Below, one piece after another: positions 26,018-33,963 of a stretch of 64,000 bases of DNA. The DNA is taken from positions 51,852 to 115,851 of the forward strand of contig QAIB01000014.1 in NCBI GenBank assembly GCA_030418545.1, given 5' to 3'. The DNA comes from Xenophilus aerolatus. GTDB lineage: Bacteria > Pseudomonadota > Gammaproteobacteria > Burkholderiales > Burkholderiaceae_C. The translations under genes were made by a program, and so were the position numbers. The notes beneath the pieces are model-generated. The model had not been told where the DNA came from. It was given only the letters and a program-made list of their open reading frames with translations, and did not search any database. Positions within the stretch are counted from its first letter, which is position 1. Each line of letters begins with the position of its first letter.

Positions 26018-26977
26018 ATGCTCAAAGGATTAGCCCTGACGCCGCCCATCCTCGGGCGAATCGCCATCGGCAAGACCGTCGTCAAGGACGGCAAGCGCCT
26101 CCCCGAGAAGGACGATGAGTTCACGCTCACGACGCAGGTGCAGATTCAAGGGCAATGGATCGTTCACCCAGTTGACGATCTGCTGCGCAAGAAGCTCTCC
26201 GGCGATGCCGGCGCCAGGAAGCTGCGCGCCATCCCGGTGCGCCTGCTCTTCGACGATCCCGACCTCAACCTCCGGGCGAGCTACAGCGTTTTCGACCGGG
26301 TGACGGGCCGGCCGCTGTGCGTGGGCAACGGGGAGACCTGCAAGCGCTCCACCACCTCGGGCGTGCAGGCCCTGCCCTGCCCTTCGCCCGAAGGGTGCGA
26401 GCTGGGCGCCAAGGCGGGGTGCAAGCCCTTTGGGCGACTGAACGTGAGGGTGGACGCTGGAGACGATCCGGGAGATCCGCTGGCGACGTTCATCTTCCGG
26501 ACCACGGGGTTCAACAGCATTCGGACGCTGGCTGCGCGGCTGCGGTACTTCCAGGCTGTCGCAGGCGGGCATCTGTCGGCGCTGCCGCTGGAACTCCGGC
26601 TGCGCGGGAAGTCCACGGCCCAATCGCACCGGGCGCCGATCTACTACGTGGACCTGACGGTACGCGCGAGACAAACACTGGCGCAGGCCTTGGAAGCGGC
26701 GCGAGCGGAGCTACTCAGCCGAAAGGAGGCGGGATTGGACCAGGCGGCGCTGGATGAAGCGGCGCGGCAGGGCTTTGCGGCCGGTGCTTTCGAGGAATCG
26801 GCTGAAGAAGGCACCACTGTGGTGGAAGAGTTCTATCCGGAAGAATCTACAGACGGTGCCGCTTCGCCACAGGCAGCGCACTCGTCGACAAGCCCCAGGC
26901 CGGCACCGTCGCTGCGCGAGAAGATGGACCGACTCGTCGGCACCACCTCGAAGGACAGCCATGCGCCGACCGGTTGA
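26018..26977 (+). CDS. Recombination-directionality-factor-like protein (hydrolase/metal-binding protein family)
   Basis: A 319-residue protein of the group often annotated as hydrolase or metal-binding protein and related to the gp3-like recombination directionality factors. The conserved N-terminal stretch LGRIAIGKTV is followed by FTLTTQVQIQGQWIVHPVD. A cysteine cluster follows (CVGNGETCKR, ALPCPSPEGCELGAKAGCKPFGRLNV), a likely zinc site. Then comes FIFRTTGFNSIRTLAARLRYF. The C-terminal 90 residues are acidic and low-complexity. It belongs with the YqaJ and DUF2958 genes in a mobile-element module. An excision role is inferred from family resemblance only. Confidence 0.72.
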   Translation: MLKGLALTPPILGRIAIGKTVVKDGKRLPEKDDEFTLTTQVQIQGQWIVHPVDDLLRKKLSGDAGARKLRAIPVRLLFDDPDLNLRASYSVFDRVTGRPLCVGNGETCKRSTTSGVQALPCPSPEGCELGAKAGCKPFGRLNVRVDAGDDPGDPLATFIFRTTGFNSIRTLAARLRYFQAVAGGHLSALPLELRLRGKSTAQSHRAPIYYVDLTVRARQTLAQALEAARAELLSRKEAGLDQAALDEAARQGFAAGAFEESAEEGTTVVEEFYPEESTDGAASPQAAHSSTSPRPAPSLREKMDRLVGTTSKDSHAPTG

Positions 26978-27593
26978 TTCGCCAGAGGGGCTCGTGCACC
27001 AGTTCATTCCTGGACTGCGGTTCGAGCGGGAGCTGATGGTCCGGGCGCCTGAAGGAACGCGGGCGCGCTGGCGCAGGCTGGGGTTTCGGCAGGTGCGTGG
27101 AGAGCTGGCAGCCGTCAGGATGGCATTGACCACGGCGGCGGCGCTCTTGGGCGCTTCGGCGACGCCAGTTGCCCAATGGCGAGACCAAGGCGGCTCCCAC
27201 GTCGACGCGGCAGCCATGTCGAACCTTGTCCGCTCCATGGCACCGTCGCTGGAAGCGATCTGGTTGGACGGTGCAGGCATCGTTCCAACCGCTCCGGCGA
27301 CGCCCACGGTTTTCCTGGCAGGCCTCCAATGGCTCGGCACGGTGCGCTGGCCCCTGGTGGTGGGCTGGGAGTTCGAGAGCGTCGATGCGCAGCGCCATGG
27401 CAGGCCGAGCGCCCTGCTCCTGCTGGACGCCCTATGGCCCGAGCCCTGGGGCACGGGGCACAACGCACGGCTGCAGCTCAGGCACCGCACAGGGGCTTCG
27501 ACCTCGGCCCTCACCTACCGGGGCTTGGATGGCCAGATCGCAACCGTGCAGCTCACGGGCTTCTTCGCCCTGCGCCGCCCGGCTCCCGCCTAG
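26961..27593 (+). CDS. Hypothetical mobile-element protein
   Basis: A 210-residue protein not recognised. It is Arg/Leu/Ala-rich with a probable alpha/beta fold (PGLRFERELMVRAPEGTRARWRRL, TVFLAGLQWLGTVRWPLVVGWEFE, SALLLLDALWPEPWG). No signal peptide or membrane segment. It overlaps the end of the RDF-like gene by 17 bp on the same strand, so it is translated from the same message. Its stop overlaps that of the convergent XRE regulator by 4 bp. It is probably a cargo or maintenance gene of the element. Confidence 0.65.
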   Translation: MRRPVDSPEGLVHQFIPGLRFERELMVRAPEGTRARWRRLGFRQVRGELAAVRMALTTAAALLGASATPVAQWRDQGGSHVDAAAMSNLVRSMAPSLEAIWLDGAGIVPTAPATPTVFLAGLQWLGTVRWPLVVGWEFESVDAQRHGRPSALLLLDALWPEPWGTGHNARLQLRHRTGASTSALTYRGLDGQIATVQLTGFFALRRPAPA

Positions 27594-27922
27594 CCGCCCT
27601 TGCCGAGCCGCTTCTTGGGCGCGGCGGTGTACAGCCTCTGCGTCCGGGGAGCGCGCGTGAGGGTCTCATCCAAGCCGCGCGCCTTGGGCAGGTCCGGGTG
27701 CAGCAGTTCATAAGCGGGCACGCCAATCACCCCGGCAATGCGCTCGATGTTGTCGATGGAGATGTTGCGCTCGCCGCGCTCCAGCGAGCCGATGAAAGTG
27801 CGGTCCAGCTGCGCCTGATCGGCCACGTCCTCCTGGGATCGGCCGGCGTTCACGCGCACCAGACGCACGTTGCGCGCGAAGACCTGACGCAAGGTGAGCG
27901 ACTTGGCGGAGGAGCGAGGCAT
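27590..27922 (-). CDS. XRE-family transcriptional regulator
   Basis: A 110-residue DNA-binding protein with an N-terminal Cro/CI-type HTH: VFARNVRLVRVNAGRSQEDVA, QAQLDRTFIGSLERGERN and ISIDNIERIAGVIGVPAYELL. The C-terminal 35 residues are basic and variable. Regulators of this size usually repress their own promoter and the genes of the mobile element. The start faces a pair of overlapping palindromes 20-50 bp upstream, the likely operator. It is oriented opposite to the recombination genes on its left and divergent from the small exported-protein genes on its right. Confidence 0.88.
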   Translation of the reverse strand: MPRSSAKSLTLRQVFARNVRLVRVNAGRSQEDVADQAQLDRTFIGSLERGERNISIDNIERIAGVIGVPAYELLHPDLPKARGLDETLTRAPRTQRLYTAAPKKRLGKGG

Positions 27923-27943
27923 CCGCGCATGCTCTTTTTACAA

Positions 27944-27974
27944 CGTGTTTGAATACACGGTGTTTAAGTACCGT
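27944..27974. promoter_or_regulatory. Double-palindrome operator upstream of the XRE gene
   Basis: Two palindromes share three bases: CGTGT-TTGAAT-ACACG, then ACGGT-GTTTAAGT-ACCGT. Centre-to-centre spacing is about 15 bp, and both contain the GTGTTT core. The position between divergent genes and the symmetry fit autoregulation by a dimeric XRE repressor. Confidence 0.65.
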
Positions 27975-28042
27975 TAACATTTGCGAACAGGACGTAGCGC
28001 CACCCCAGTCCGGCTGGCGCACTGGTTCGAGGAGGAGTTTCC

Positions 28043-28171
28043 ATGAGGGTCCTGGCGACCGTTCTCTTTTACGCCGCCGGCGGCTGGCTGGTCACCCAGA
28101 CCACGACCGGCCGATGGCTCTTGGGCCTGGTGCTGCTGATCCTTGTTTTGAGCGTTCCGATCCCGCGCTGA
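28043..28171 (+). CDS. Tiny membrane protein, 42 residues
   Basis: A short gene read directly from the DNA. The ribosome-binding site GAGGAGGAG is almost ideal, 5 bp before the ATG. The peptide is MRVLATVLFYAAGGWLV, a short polar turn, then RWLLGLVLLILVLSVPIPR, i.e. two hydrophobic segments forming a membrane hairpin. Function unknown. It heads a run of small exported or membrane proteins. Confidence 0.7.
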   Translation: MRVLATVLFYAAGGWLVTQTTTGRWLLGLVLLILVLSVPIPR

Positions 28172-28260
28172 GGTGTCGGCGCGGTTTTCCACGGCACGGA
28201 GCGTCTTGCTGACCGCCCGTGGGCGCACTCACTTTTACCAACCACTCCAAGGAGGGAGTC

Positions 28261-28689
28261 ATGAAATCACTTCTTATCGCGCTGTGTGCACTGACCGGGC
28301 TTGCGTCGAGTCCTGTCCAGGCGGCCGAGGGCCGCTGGACGCACGGCTTCGGCCAGGGCAACCACGAGTTCTTCGTGGATCAGGGGAATCTACGGCTCTA
28401 TGTGTCGTGCCTCACCAGCGAGGACGCTGCGTCCTCCATCACCCTGTTGGACATCCCGACTGGCCGGGAAGTGACGCAGTTCAAGGTCAAAGTAGGGCAA
28501 CAGACCTGGGATGGCCCGGTCCAGGGCGGCTCGCGTGTGGGCGCTGACAACTACTTCAGCCTGCTGGAGGCACTGCGCAAGGGGCCGGCGACGGTGAGCT
28601 TCGCGGGCAAGACGGTGGCTTTCTCGGCCACGGGCGCGGCGCAAGCCATTCCCGCAGGACGCAAGGCCACGATGTGCCGGGCGTTCTGA
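28261..28689 (+). CDS. Small periplasmic protein, unknown function
   Basis: A 142-residue protein with a clean Sec signal (MKSLLIALCALTGLASSPVQA, cleavage before AEG). The mature domain is beta-rich (WTHGFGQGNHEFFVDQGNLRLYVSCL, TGREVTQFKVKVGQQTWDG, ATVSFAGKTVAFSA), with two cysteines that may form a disulfide. The start has the perfect site AAGGAGGG. No family recognised. The neighbour downstream has a similar size and an analogous EGTEMVLATHRGRLVVGAQ beta pattern, so the two may be paralogous exported proteins. Confidence 0.75.
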   Translation: MKSLLIALCALTGLASSPVQAAEGRWTHGFGQGNHEFFVDQGNLRLYVSCLTSEDAASSITLLDIPTGREVTQFKVKVGQQTWDGPVQGGSRVGADNYFSLLEALRKGPATVSFAGKTVAFSATGAAQAIPAGRKATMCRAF

Positions 28690-28751
28690 ACGGCGCCGTT
28701 GTTGATCCACTGTTCATCAACTTGAGGGCGCCTGCCTGGGCGCATCGAATC

Positions 28752-29102
28752 ATGCGAACTTCAATTCGACAGCGCCTTCGGGCTATGGCAGCGCTGCTGC
28801 TTCTCTGCACCGCTGGCGCCGCCGGCGCCTGGCCGACGACGGTGCGACTCACCGCCGCACCGGCTTTTCGCAATGAGGGCACCGAAATGGTGCTGGCTAC
28901 CCATCGCGGGCGACTGGTGGTCGGCGCTCAGGGCGACGAAGAAGCCGTCTACCAGTTCTTCGTGGACCACGACCTCAAGGCCGGCGCTTGCGTGGCCCTG
29001 GAGACCGAGACGGAAGCCAATGTGGTGTTCAACGCCGCTCTGGACAAGAGCGGTGCGCGCTCGGTCAAGCAGGTGGCCTGCCCGAAGACGCCAGGCTCCT
29101 GA
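28752..29102 (+). CDS. Small exported protein, unknown function
   Basis: A 116-residue protein with an N-terminal signal (RQRLRAMAALLLLCTAGAAGA, cleavage before WPT). The mature region is beta-rich: TVRLTAAPAFRNEGTEMVL, RGRLVVGAQGDEEAVYQFFV, ACVALETETEANVVFNAAL, with two cysteines that are probably disulfide-bonded. Function unknown. ATG at MRTSIRQ was chosen over an upstream in-frame start that would overlap the previous gene's end. It is in tandem with the upstream exported-protein gene. Confidence 0.68.
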   Translation: MRTSIRQRLRAMAALLLLCTAGAAGAWPTTVRLTAAPAFRNEGTEMVLATHRGRLVVGAQGDEEAVYQFFVDHDLKAGACVALETETEANVVFNAALDKSGARSVKQVACPKTPGS

Positions 29103-29178
29103 ACGCCGAACGCAGCGCGCCTGATCGAAGGACCGGCTTCGCGCCTTCCATTTTCTTCATTTTCACTTGCATTCACTC

Positions 29179-29409
29179 ATGACTCTCAAATCTAGACTCA
29201 TCGCCGGGTACTTCGTGATCGCCCTGGGCTTCGCGATCTACCTGGCCAACTGGGGCGCCCTGGCCTACCGCGGGTTCGCCTACAACCTGGGACGGGCGAT
29301 CTTCTGGCCTTTCGTGCTCTTTCCAAGCGCCGGCGTCGCGGTCGGCGGGCTGATCATGGTCGTGGTGGTGATCGCCATCGTGCTTTTCACTCGCGGAGGC
29401 TCGCGATGA
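29179..29409 (+). CDS. Small two-helix membrane protein
   Basis: A 76-residue protein with two clear membrane segments (LIAGYFVIALGFAIYLANW and FWPFVLFPSAGVAVGGLIMVV...). Loops are short and the C-terminus is basic. Unknown function. Its stop overlaps the start of the lipoprotein gene as ATGA, so both are translated from one message. Confidence 0.68.
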   Translation: MTLKSRLIAGYFVIALGFAIYLANWGALAYRGFAYNLGRAIFWPFVLFPSAGVAVGGLIMVVVVIAIVLFTRGGSR

Positions 29410-29687
29410 GCGCGCCACGGTCGACAGTGACCGCCCTTGGCGTCCTAGGCGCTTGCGCGCTCTTACTGCTCGGCGGCTGCGGCGGCAAGGCCGAGAAGGA
29501 CTTCATGGCGGGATGCATGAATTCGGGCGCTTCGAAGTCGGTGTGCAGCTGCATTTACCAGGAACTCAAGGAGGATCTGGCCACTGGGCAAGACGAGCCG
29601 ACCTACCTGCAAAGCTCGGTGTTCCGAGCCCGCCGGCCCCGACTTCAGCGTGGCATCAGCTCTTTCAGCCAATGCCCTCGCAGATGA
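29406..29687 (+). CDS. Small lipoprotein, possibly altered at its C-terminus
   Basis: A 93-residue protein with lipobox LLLGGC at about residue 25. The mature part is FMAGCMNSGASKSVCSCIYQELKEDL, a conserved-looking four-Cys helix hairpin seen in small bacterial lipoproteins. After YLQSSV the sequence turns Arg/Pro-rich (FRARRPRLQRG), which looks unlike the first part; the gene may be cut here where the metal-resistance block begins. Coupled by ATGA overlap to the upstream membrane-protein gene. Confidence 0.62.
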   Translation: MSAPRSTVTALGVLGACALLLLGGCGGKAEKDFMAGCMNSGASKSVCSCIYQELKEDLATGQDEPTYLQSSVFRARRPRLQRGISSFSQCPRR

Positions 29688-29792
29688 CGCATTCGTAATC
29701 CGACGGTCGGAGTTTTGGCTGTCCAACTTCCTAAAGTTCAGTCATGGCGCTTAGATCCATAGCGCTTGCAACCAACTGAAAGGACTCCCCAA

Positions 29793-30197
29793 ATGCAAAT
29801 CACCGCCAAGGCCATTGCCATTTTTGCTTCCACCGCGACCCTTGCATGCGCGCCTGCGTTCGCTGGCAACTACGCCGAGGGCGATCCCCGCCCGCAGCCG
29901 CTGACCGCACAAGCATCCGCTGGTGACGTGGCCACTCAAACGCGTCAGTGGATGGCCACCGCACTCACGGTGGGATATCCCGAAGGCAACCCGCGCGCCA
30001 GCGTTCAGGTCGGTCAAAAGTCCCGCGCACAGGTCAGTGCCGAAGCCGTGGCTTGGGTCGCCTCGGGCATGTCGCAAATTGCCTACGGCGAGGTTGGCAT
30101 GGACAGCATGGGGCCCGCGTACAAGAGCGCCATGCAGGCCTTCAACAGTATCCGCGCCAGCCAAGCCGCTCAAGTGAGCGTGCCGCGTGCGCAATGA
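29793..30197 (+). CDS. DUF4148-type exported protein
   Basis: A 134-residue small periplasmic protein with signal peptide (AIAIFASTATLACAPAFA, cleavage before GNY). It has the repeated pattern EGDPRPQPLTAQ and GYPEGNPRASVQVGQKSRAQVSAEA; DUF4148 proteins of Burkholderiales carry just such YP-x-x-N / SRAQV-A-E repeats. Role unknown, though they are often next to two-component metal regulators. It lies directly before the response-regulator gene and has a GAAAGGA site. Confidence 0.7.
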   Translation: MQITAKAIAIFASTATLACAPAFAGNYAEGDPRPQPLTAQASAGDVATQTRQWMATALTVGYPEGNPRASVQVGQKSRAQVSAEAVAWVASGMSQIAYGEVGMDSMGPAYKSAMQAFNSIRASQAAQVSVPRAQ

Positions 30198-30286
30198 GGA
30201 TGCTCGCGAGCGGCCGTTGCGCCGCTTGCTCCCGGATGACAGGAATGTAATCTGGCCCCTTGCCCGACGAGCGATACGATTGACAC

Positions 30287-30967
30287 ATGCATCTGTTAGT
30301 GGTCGAAGACGAAGAGAAGCTCGGTGACTACCTTCGCAAGGGCCTTGTCGAGAGCGGATTCAACGTAGAACTGGCCCGAGAGGGGCCTCACGGGCTGGCT
30401 CTCGCCCAGACCGGGAACTATGACGCCATCGTGCTGGACATCATGCTGCCCGGCATGGATGGCTTTGCCGTCCTTCAGGAACTGCGCAAGTCCAGCAAGG
30501 TACCCGTGCTGATGCTCACTGCGCGGGACGATGTCGCCGACCGCGTACGAGGCTTGGAAGGGGGTGCCGACGACTACCTCGCCAAACCGTTCGCTTTCAC
30601 GGAGCTTCTGGCGCGCGTGCGAGCGCTTTTGCGGCGCAGCCCGATGCAGGAGGCCACCCGATACGCGCTGTCAGACCTGCAACTCGACCTGACAACTCGA
30701 CGCGCCACGCGCGCAGGAAAGCGCCTGGACCTAACCGCCAAAGAGTTTGCGCTCCTCTCATTACTGCTGCGCCGACAAGGACAGGTGCTTTCCCGCGCCG
30801 TCCTCGCCGACCAAGTCTGGGGCATGAATTTCGACAGCGAAACCAATGTCGTGGAAGTCGCCGTCAGGCGTTTGCGCAGCAAGATCGATGACCCCTTCGA
30901 CGACAAGCTGCTGCACACGGTTCGCGGGATGGGCTATGTGCTCGAACACCGAGCCAGCGACGCCTGA
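30287..30967 (+). CDS. OmpR-family heavy-metal response regulator (CzcR/CopR/IrlR-like)
   Basis: A 226-residue transcription regulator. The receiver domain has the acidic pocket [16 protein letters not shown], the phospho-acceptor in [15 protein letters not shown] (D51), the Thr in VLMLTARD and the Lys in DYLAKPF. The C-terminal winged helix is of OmpR type ([57 protein letters not shown]). The sequence is of the heavy-metal class. With the adjoining kinase gene 3 bp downstream it forms a two-component pair likely controlling the czc operon. Confidence 0.92.
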   Translation: MHLLVVEDEEKLGDYLRKGLVESGFNVELAREGPHGLALAQTGNYDAIVLDIMLPGMDGFAVLQELRKSSKVPVLMLTARDDVADRVRGLEGGADDYLAKPFAFTELLARVRALLRRSPMQEATRYALSDLQLDLTTRRATRAGKRLDLTAKEFALLSLLLRRQGQVLSRAVLADQVWGMNFDSETNVVEVAVRRLRSKIDDPFDDKLLHTVRGMGYVLEHRASDA

Positions 30968-30970
30968 CGC

Positions 30971-32275
30971 ATGTCGATCCAGACGACCCTCTCACGCTGG
31001 TTTGCCGTACAGACGTTCATTGGCCTGAGCTTGGTATGCGCTGGCGTCTATGCCGCGACACGCTGGAGCTTTCAGCTCAAGCAGCAAGAGGAGTTTGCAC
31101 GCCACGTGGATATCGTGCAGCGCGTGGCAAAGGAGACCATCGAACCGCTCAATCGCAACGCACTGCGTCACAAACTGGACGACTACTTTCAGTCTCACTC
31201 TGACGCCGGCGTAACGTTGCGCGCGGGTGCGGAAACGCTCTATGTTTCCAGTGCCCGCCCAACTGGGGAAACCTGGCAGACCCGCACCTCGTTGCTCTCT
31301 GGCGCTTCAGTCGATGGAGCGCAGGTCGAGTTGGAGATGAGCCTTGACATCGGCAGCGACAAAGTCCTCCTGTGGCGCCTCGCTTGGACTCTCGTAGGCG
31401 CTGCCGGGCTAGGGACTGCAGTGGTGGCCTCGACAGGGATGCTTCTGGTACGTCGTGGTTTGCGTCCCCTGAAGCGCTTGGCCGAGGAAACCGGGGCCGC
31501 AGGCCCAGACCAGCCTGGTCACCGAATCGATCCAGCCGGCTATGCCAGCGAGGTACGCCCGTGGATCCTTCAGTTCAATGGACTGCTTGAACGTGTCGAG
31601 GCCGCGTACGCCCAATTGGAGGCGTTCAATGCCGACGTGGCCCATGAACTGAGGACCCCGCTGTCAAACATGATTGCACAGGTCGAGGTCGAGCTCGGTC
31701 AAGACCGCTCTGAAGAGGAGCTGAAAGATGCCCTTGCCTCCCAACTCGAGGAGGCAAGACGGCTGACCACCATCGTGTCCGACATGCTCTTTCTTTCCAA
31801 GGCGGACCGCGGTGCTAAGGCTCGCCGCGGCGTCCCGGAGAGCTTGGCTGATCAGGTACGGGCCGTTGCCGAGTTCCAGGAGGCTGCGCTGGAGGATGTC
31901 GGCCTGACCCTCAGAGTTTACGGAGAGGAGCTACTCGCGATGGATACGGGCTTGGTTCGTAGGGCCGTGTCCAATCTGGTCAGCAATGCCAAGCGTTACG
32001 CGGATGCGAGCACGGAAATCCTTGTCACGATTGAACGTGCGGGCGAGCAGGTGATCTTGACCGTCCACAACCGCGGCCCAGCAATCGCACAGGAATCGTT
32101 GCCGCGCCTCTTCGAGCGCTTCTATCGCGCTGAGCCCTCGCGGGCGGGATCTGCAAACCACCACGGACTCGGACTGGCGATTGTCGCGGCGATCGCACGG
32201 ATGCACGACGGCCAGACGTTTGCGCGCAGCGAAGCTGGCGTCACGCAGATCGGCCTGTCGATGCGAGTGGCGTGA
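30971..32275 (+). CDS. Heavy-metal sensor histidine kinase (CusS/CzcS-like)
   Basis: A 434-residue membrane kinase with two membrane segments bracketing a periplasmic domain (about residues 30-135). HAMP (LVRRGLRPLKRLAEE) is followed by the dimerisation H-box FNADVAHELRTPLSNM with the phospho-His. The ATPase domain shows N-box NLVSNAKRYAD, G1 and the GLGLAIVAAIARMHDG G2 motif. It is typical of the heavy-metal sensor group. It starts 3 bp after the response regulator stop, in the same operon. It converges on the eptA-like gene 14 bp downstream. Confidence 0.92.
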   Translation: MSIQTTLSRWFAVQTFIGLSLVCAGVYAATRWSFQLKQQEEFARHVDIVQRVAKETIEPLNRNALRHKLDDYFQSHSDAGVTLRAGAETLYVSSARPTGETWQTRTSLLSGASVDGAQVELEMSLDIGSDKVLLWRLAWTLVGAAGLGTAVVASTGMLLVRRGLRPLKRLAEETGAAGPDQPGHRIDPAGYASEVRPWILQFNGLLERVEAAYAQLEAFNADVAHELRTPLSNMIAQVEVELGQDRSEEELKDALASQLEEARRLTTIVSDMLFLSKADRGAKARRGVPESLADQVRAVAEFQEAALEDVGLTLRVYGEELLAMDTGLVRRAVSNLVSNAKRYADASTEILVTIERAGEQVILTVHNRGPAIAQESLPRLFERFYRAEPSRAGSANHHGLGLAIVAAIARMHDGQTFARSEAGVTQIGLSMRVA

Positions 32276-32289
32276 GCACCACGATCTGA

Positions 32290-33963
32290 TCACGGCCGCG
32301 TGCCGCAACCGGGGCCTTCGCGAGCAATCGCGAAGATGTCCAGGCTTGGCGTATAGGCGGCTGTCTTCACACCGTGGAAGCCCAACAACGTGTGGAACAG
32401 ATTGTCATGCGAGTAAGGCTTGACCGACACGTCTCTCAGACACGTCGGCTTCACCTCCAATGCCGCAGCTGCGCCGGATGACACCCATCCAATCATCGGC
32501 ACCTCACTCTGCTCACGAGGCGCCAGCGACTTCGGCAGTCCGTGAAGGTAGATGTTGCGCTCGCCAAGGCTTTCGCCATGATCAGAAAGATAGATGACGG
32601 CGGTCTCTAGCCTGTCAGCTTGATCCGCGGCCACTCTGATCGCATCGGCGACGACCTTGCTCGTGTAGTCGATCGTGTTGTCGTAGGTGTTGATCAGGGC
32701 CTCGCGATCACATGTCTGGATCCGGTTGGTGTCGCAAGTTGGCTGAAACGGGCCCGGTGCGGGGTATCGCTTGAAGTAGGAAGGGCCATGGCTGCCCATG
32801 AGATGCAGTACAACAAGCGCATCCGTGTCGATGGAGGACAGCTTGCGTTGTAGCGCGCCGATGAGCACCTCGTCCTGGCATCCGCTGTCGTTGCAAAGAC
32901 CCGAGGGCCCGACGACCGGCATGACCTCCGTCGGCACTCGGGCGCAAACGCCTTTGCATCCTGAGTTGTTTTCCAACCACGTCACCTGTACACCTACCCG
33001 CATGAGAACGTCCAGTGCGTTCTCCCTCTGGGCCGCGGCCGCGACGCTGAAGCCGTCGGCGCCAAGATTCGAGAACATGCACGGAAGCGAGGTGGCCGTG
33101 TCCGTCCCACAGGAGCTGACGCGCGGGAAGTAGATGGCCTCCGATCCGTTCAGGCGGCGATTTGTCGGTCGACGGTAGCCACCCAGGGAAAAGTTGGCTG
33201 CGCGAGCCGTCTCCCCCACCATCAATACCAGCACCCTCGGCCGCGTTGAGAGCGGCGTTGCTCGAGCCGCGTCTGGCGCAACAGTCGCGGGTAGTGCGAT
33301 CGCTGGCGACGCGCCCTTCCAGTGTCCGTAGACAGCGTTGATGTAGTTGCTGGGGATCAGTTGGAACCGCAGTTCCCTGTGGTTCCTGAAAGTCGTCGCC
33401 AGAGTGCCATACAGGCACGTCACGAGGACGGCTGCAATCGCAGCGGAAGCGATGAAGAGAACGCCCACATGCGCGGCCCCGCGCAGAACTGACGTGGGCC
33501 GGATCGGCACCAGAAAGAGCAAGACTGCAGGGAGAATGCCCCGGAGCATGATGTCTGCCAGGCCGAGCCAGGTGAAGAGCTCCCGCACCTCGCGCGTGTC
33601 CGTTTCGGCGATGTTCCGGATCAGGTTGCGGTCCACCACGATCCCCCAGGCGTCGATGTGATGCGCGACAGCCGCAGAGAGCACCAACAGCAGACCGACG
33701 ATGGCGCGCCCTGCGACGTTGCCGATCAGCGAGCGTACGAGCCCGGCCAGGACAAGGGTCAGAAGGCCGGCCAGGCCGACACCTGCAAGGAACTGGTCAA
33801 GCGCTGTTCCCGGCTGTGCTTGCGCGAACGTCCTCCAGAACGCGAAGTTGTCGAACGCAAGGATCCAGCCGGCAACAGCGAGGCAAACAAAAAGGGGCTC
33901 GATGCCCCTTTTTTTTTGTCTGTCTCGCCGAGCAGCCCGTGCGGGGGCATTGCCGACGATCAC
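32290..33963 (-). CDS. eptA: Lipid A phosphoethanolamine transferase (EptA/MCR family)
   Basis: Inner-membrane enzyme of about 557 residues that transfers phosphoethanolamine from phosphatidylethanolamine to lipid A, lowering surface charge. Five N-terminal membrane helices precede the periplasmic sulfatase-like domain. The metal/nucleophile signature runs VLVLMVGETARAANFSLGGY, SSCGTDTATSLPCMFS (Thr nucleophile), HLMGSHGPSYFKRYP and YLSDHGESLGE. The start is taken as the GTG overlapping the upstream stop (GTGA), since the first helix, LFVCLAVAGWILAFDNFAFW, is needed and no ATG precedes it. A strong hairpin terminator lies within codons 16-25. Expression of such enzymes can raise polymyxin tolerance, but metal stress is the more likely cue here. 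Confidence 0.9.
   Translation of the reverse strand: MIVGNAPARAARRDRQKKRGIEPLFVCLAVAGWILAFDNFAFWRTFAQAQPGTALDQFLAGVGLAGLLTLVLAGLVRSLIGNVAGRAIVGLLLVLSAAVAHHIDAWGIVVDRNLIRNIAETDTREVRELFTWLGLADIMLRGILPAVLLFLVPIRPTSVLRGAAHVGVLFIASAAIAAVLVTCLYGTLATTFRNHRELRFQLIPSNYINAVYGHWKGASPAIALPATVAPDAARATPLSTRPRVLVLMVGETARAANFSLGGYRRPTNRRLNGSEAIYFPRVSSCGTDTATSLPCMFSNLGADGFSVAAAAQRENALDVLMRVGVQVTWLENNSGCKGVCARVPTEVMPVVGPSGLCNDSGCQDEVLIGALQRKLSSIDTDALVVLHLMGSHGPSYFKRYPAPGPFQPTCDTNRIQTCDREALINTYDNTIDYTSKVVADAIRVAADQADRLETAVIYLSDHGESLGERNIYLHGLPKSLAPREQSEVPMIGWVSSGAAAALEVKPTCLRDVSVKPYSHDNLFHTLLGFHGVKTAAYTPSLDIFAIAREGPGCGTRP
33889..33917. terminator. Bidirectional rho-independent hairpin inside the 5' end of eptA
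   Basis: Perfect 10-bp stem AAAAAGGGGC/GCCCCTTTTT with a five-base loop. Nine T follow on the plus strand and five T on the minus strand. It sits about 45-75 nt inside the predicted eptA reading frame, downstream of the DUF4148-like gene on the same strand, so it may attenuate transcription into eptA or end plus-strand readthrough. Confidence 0.8.
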
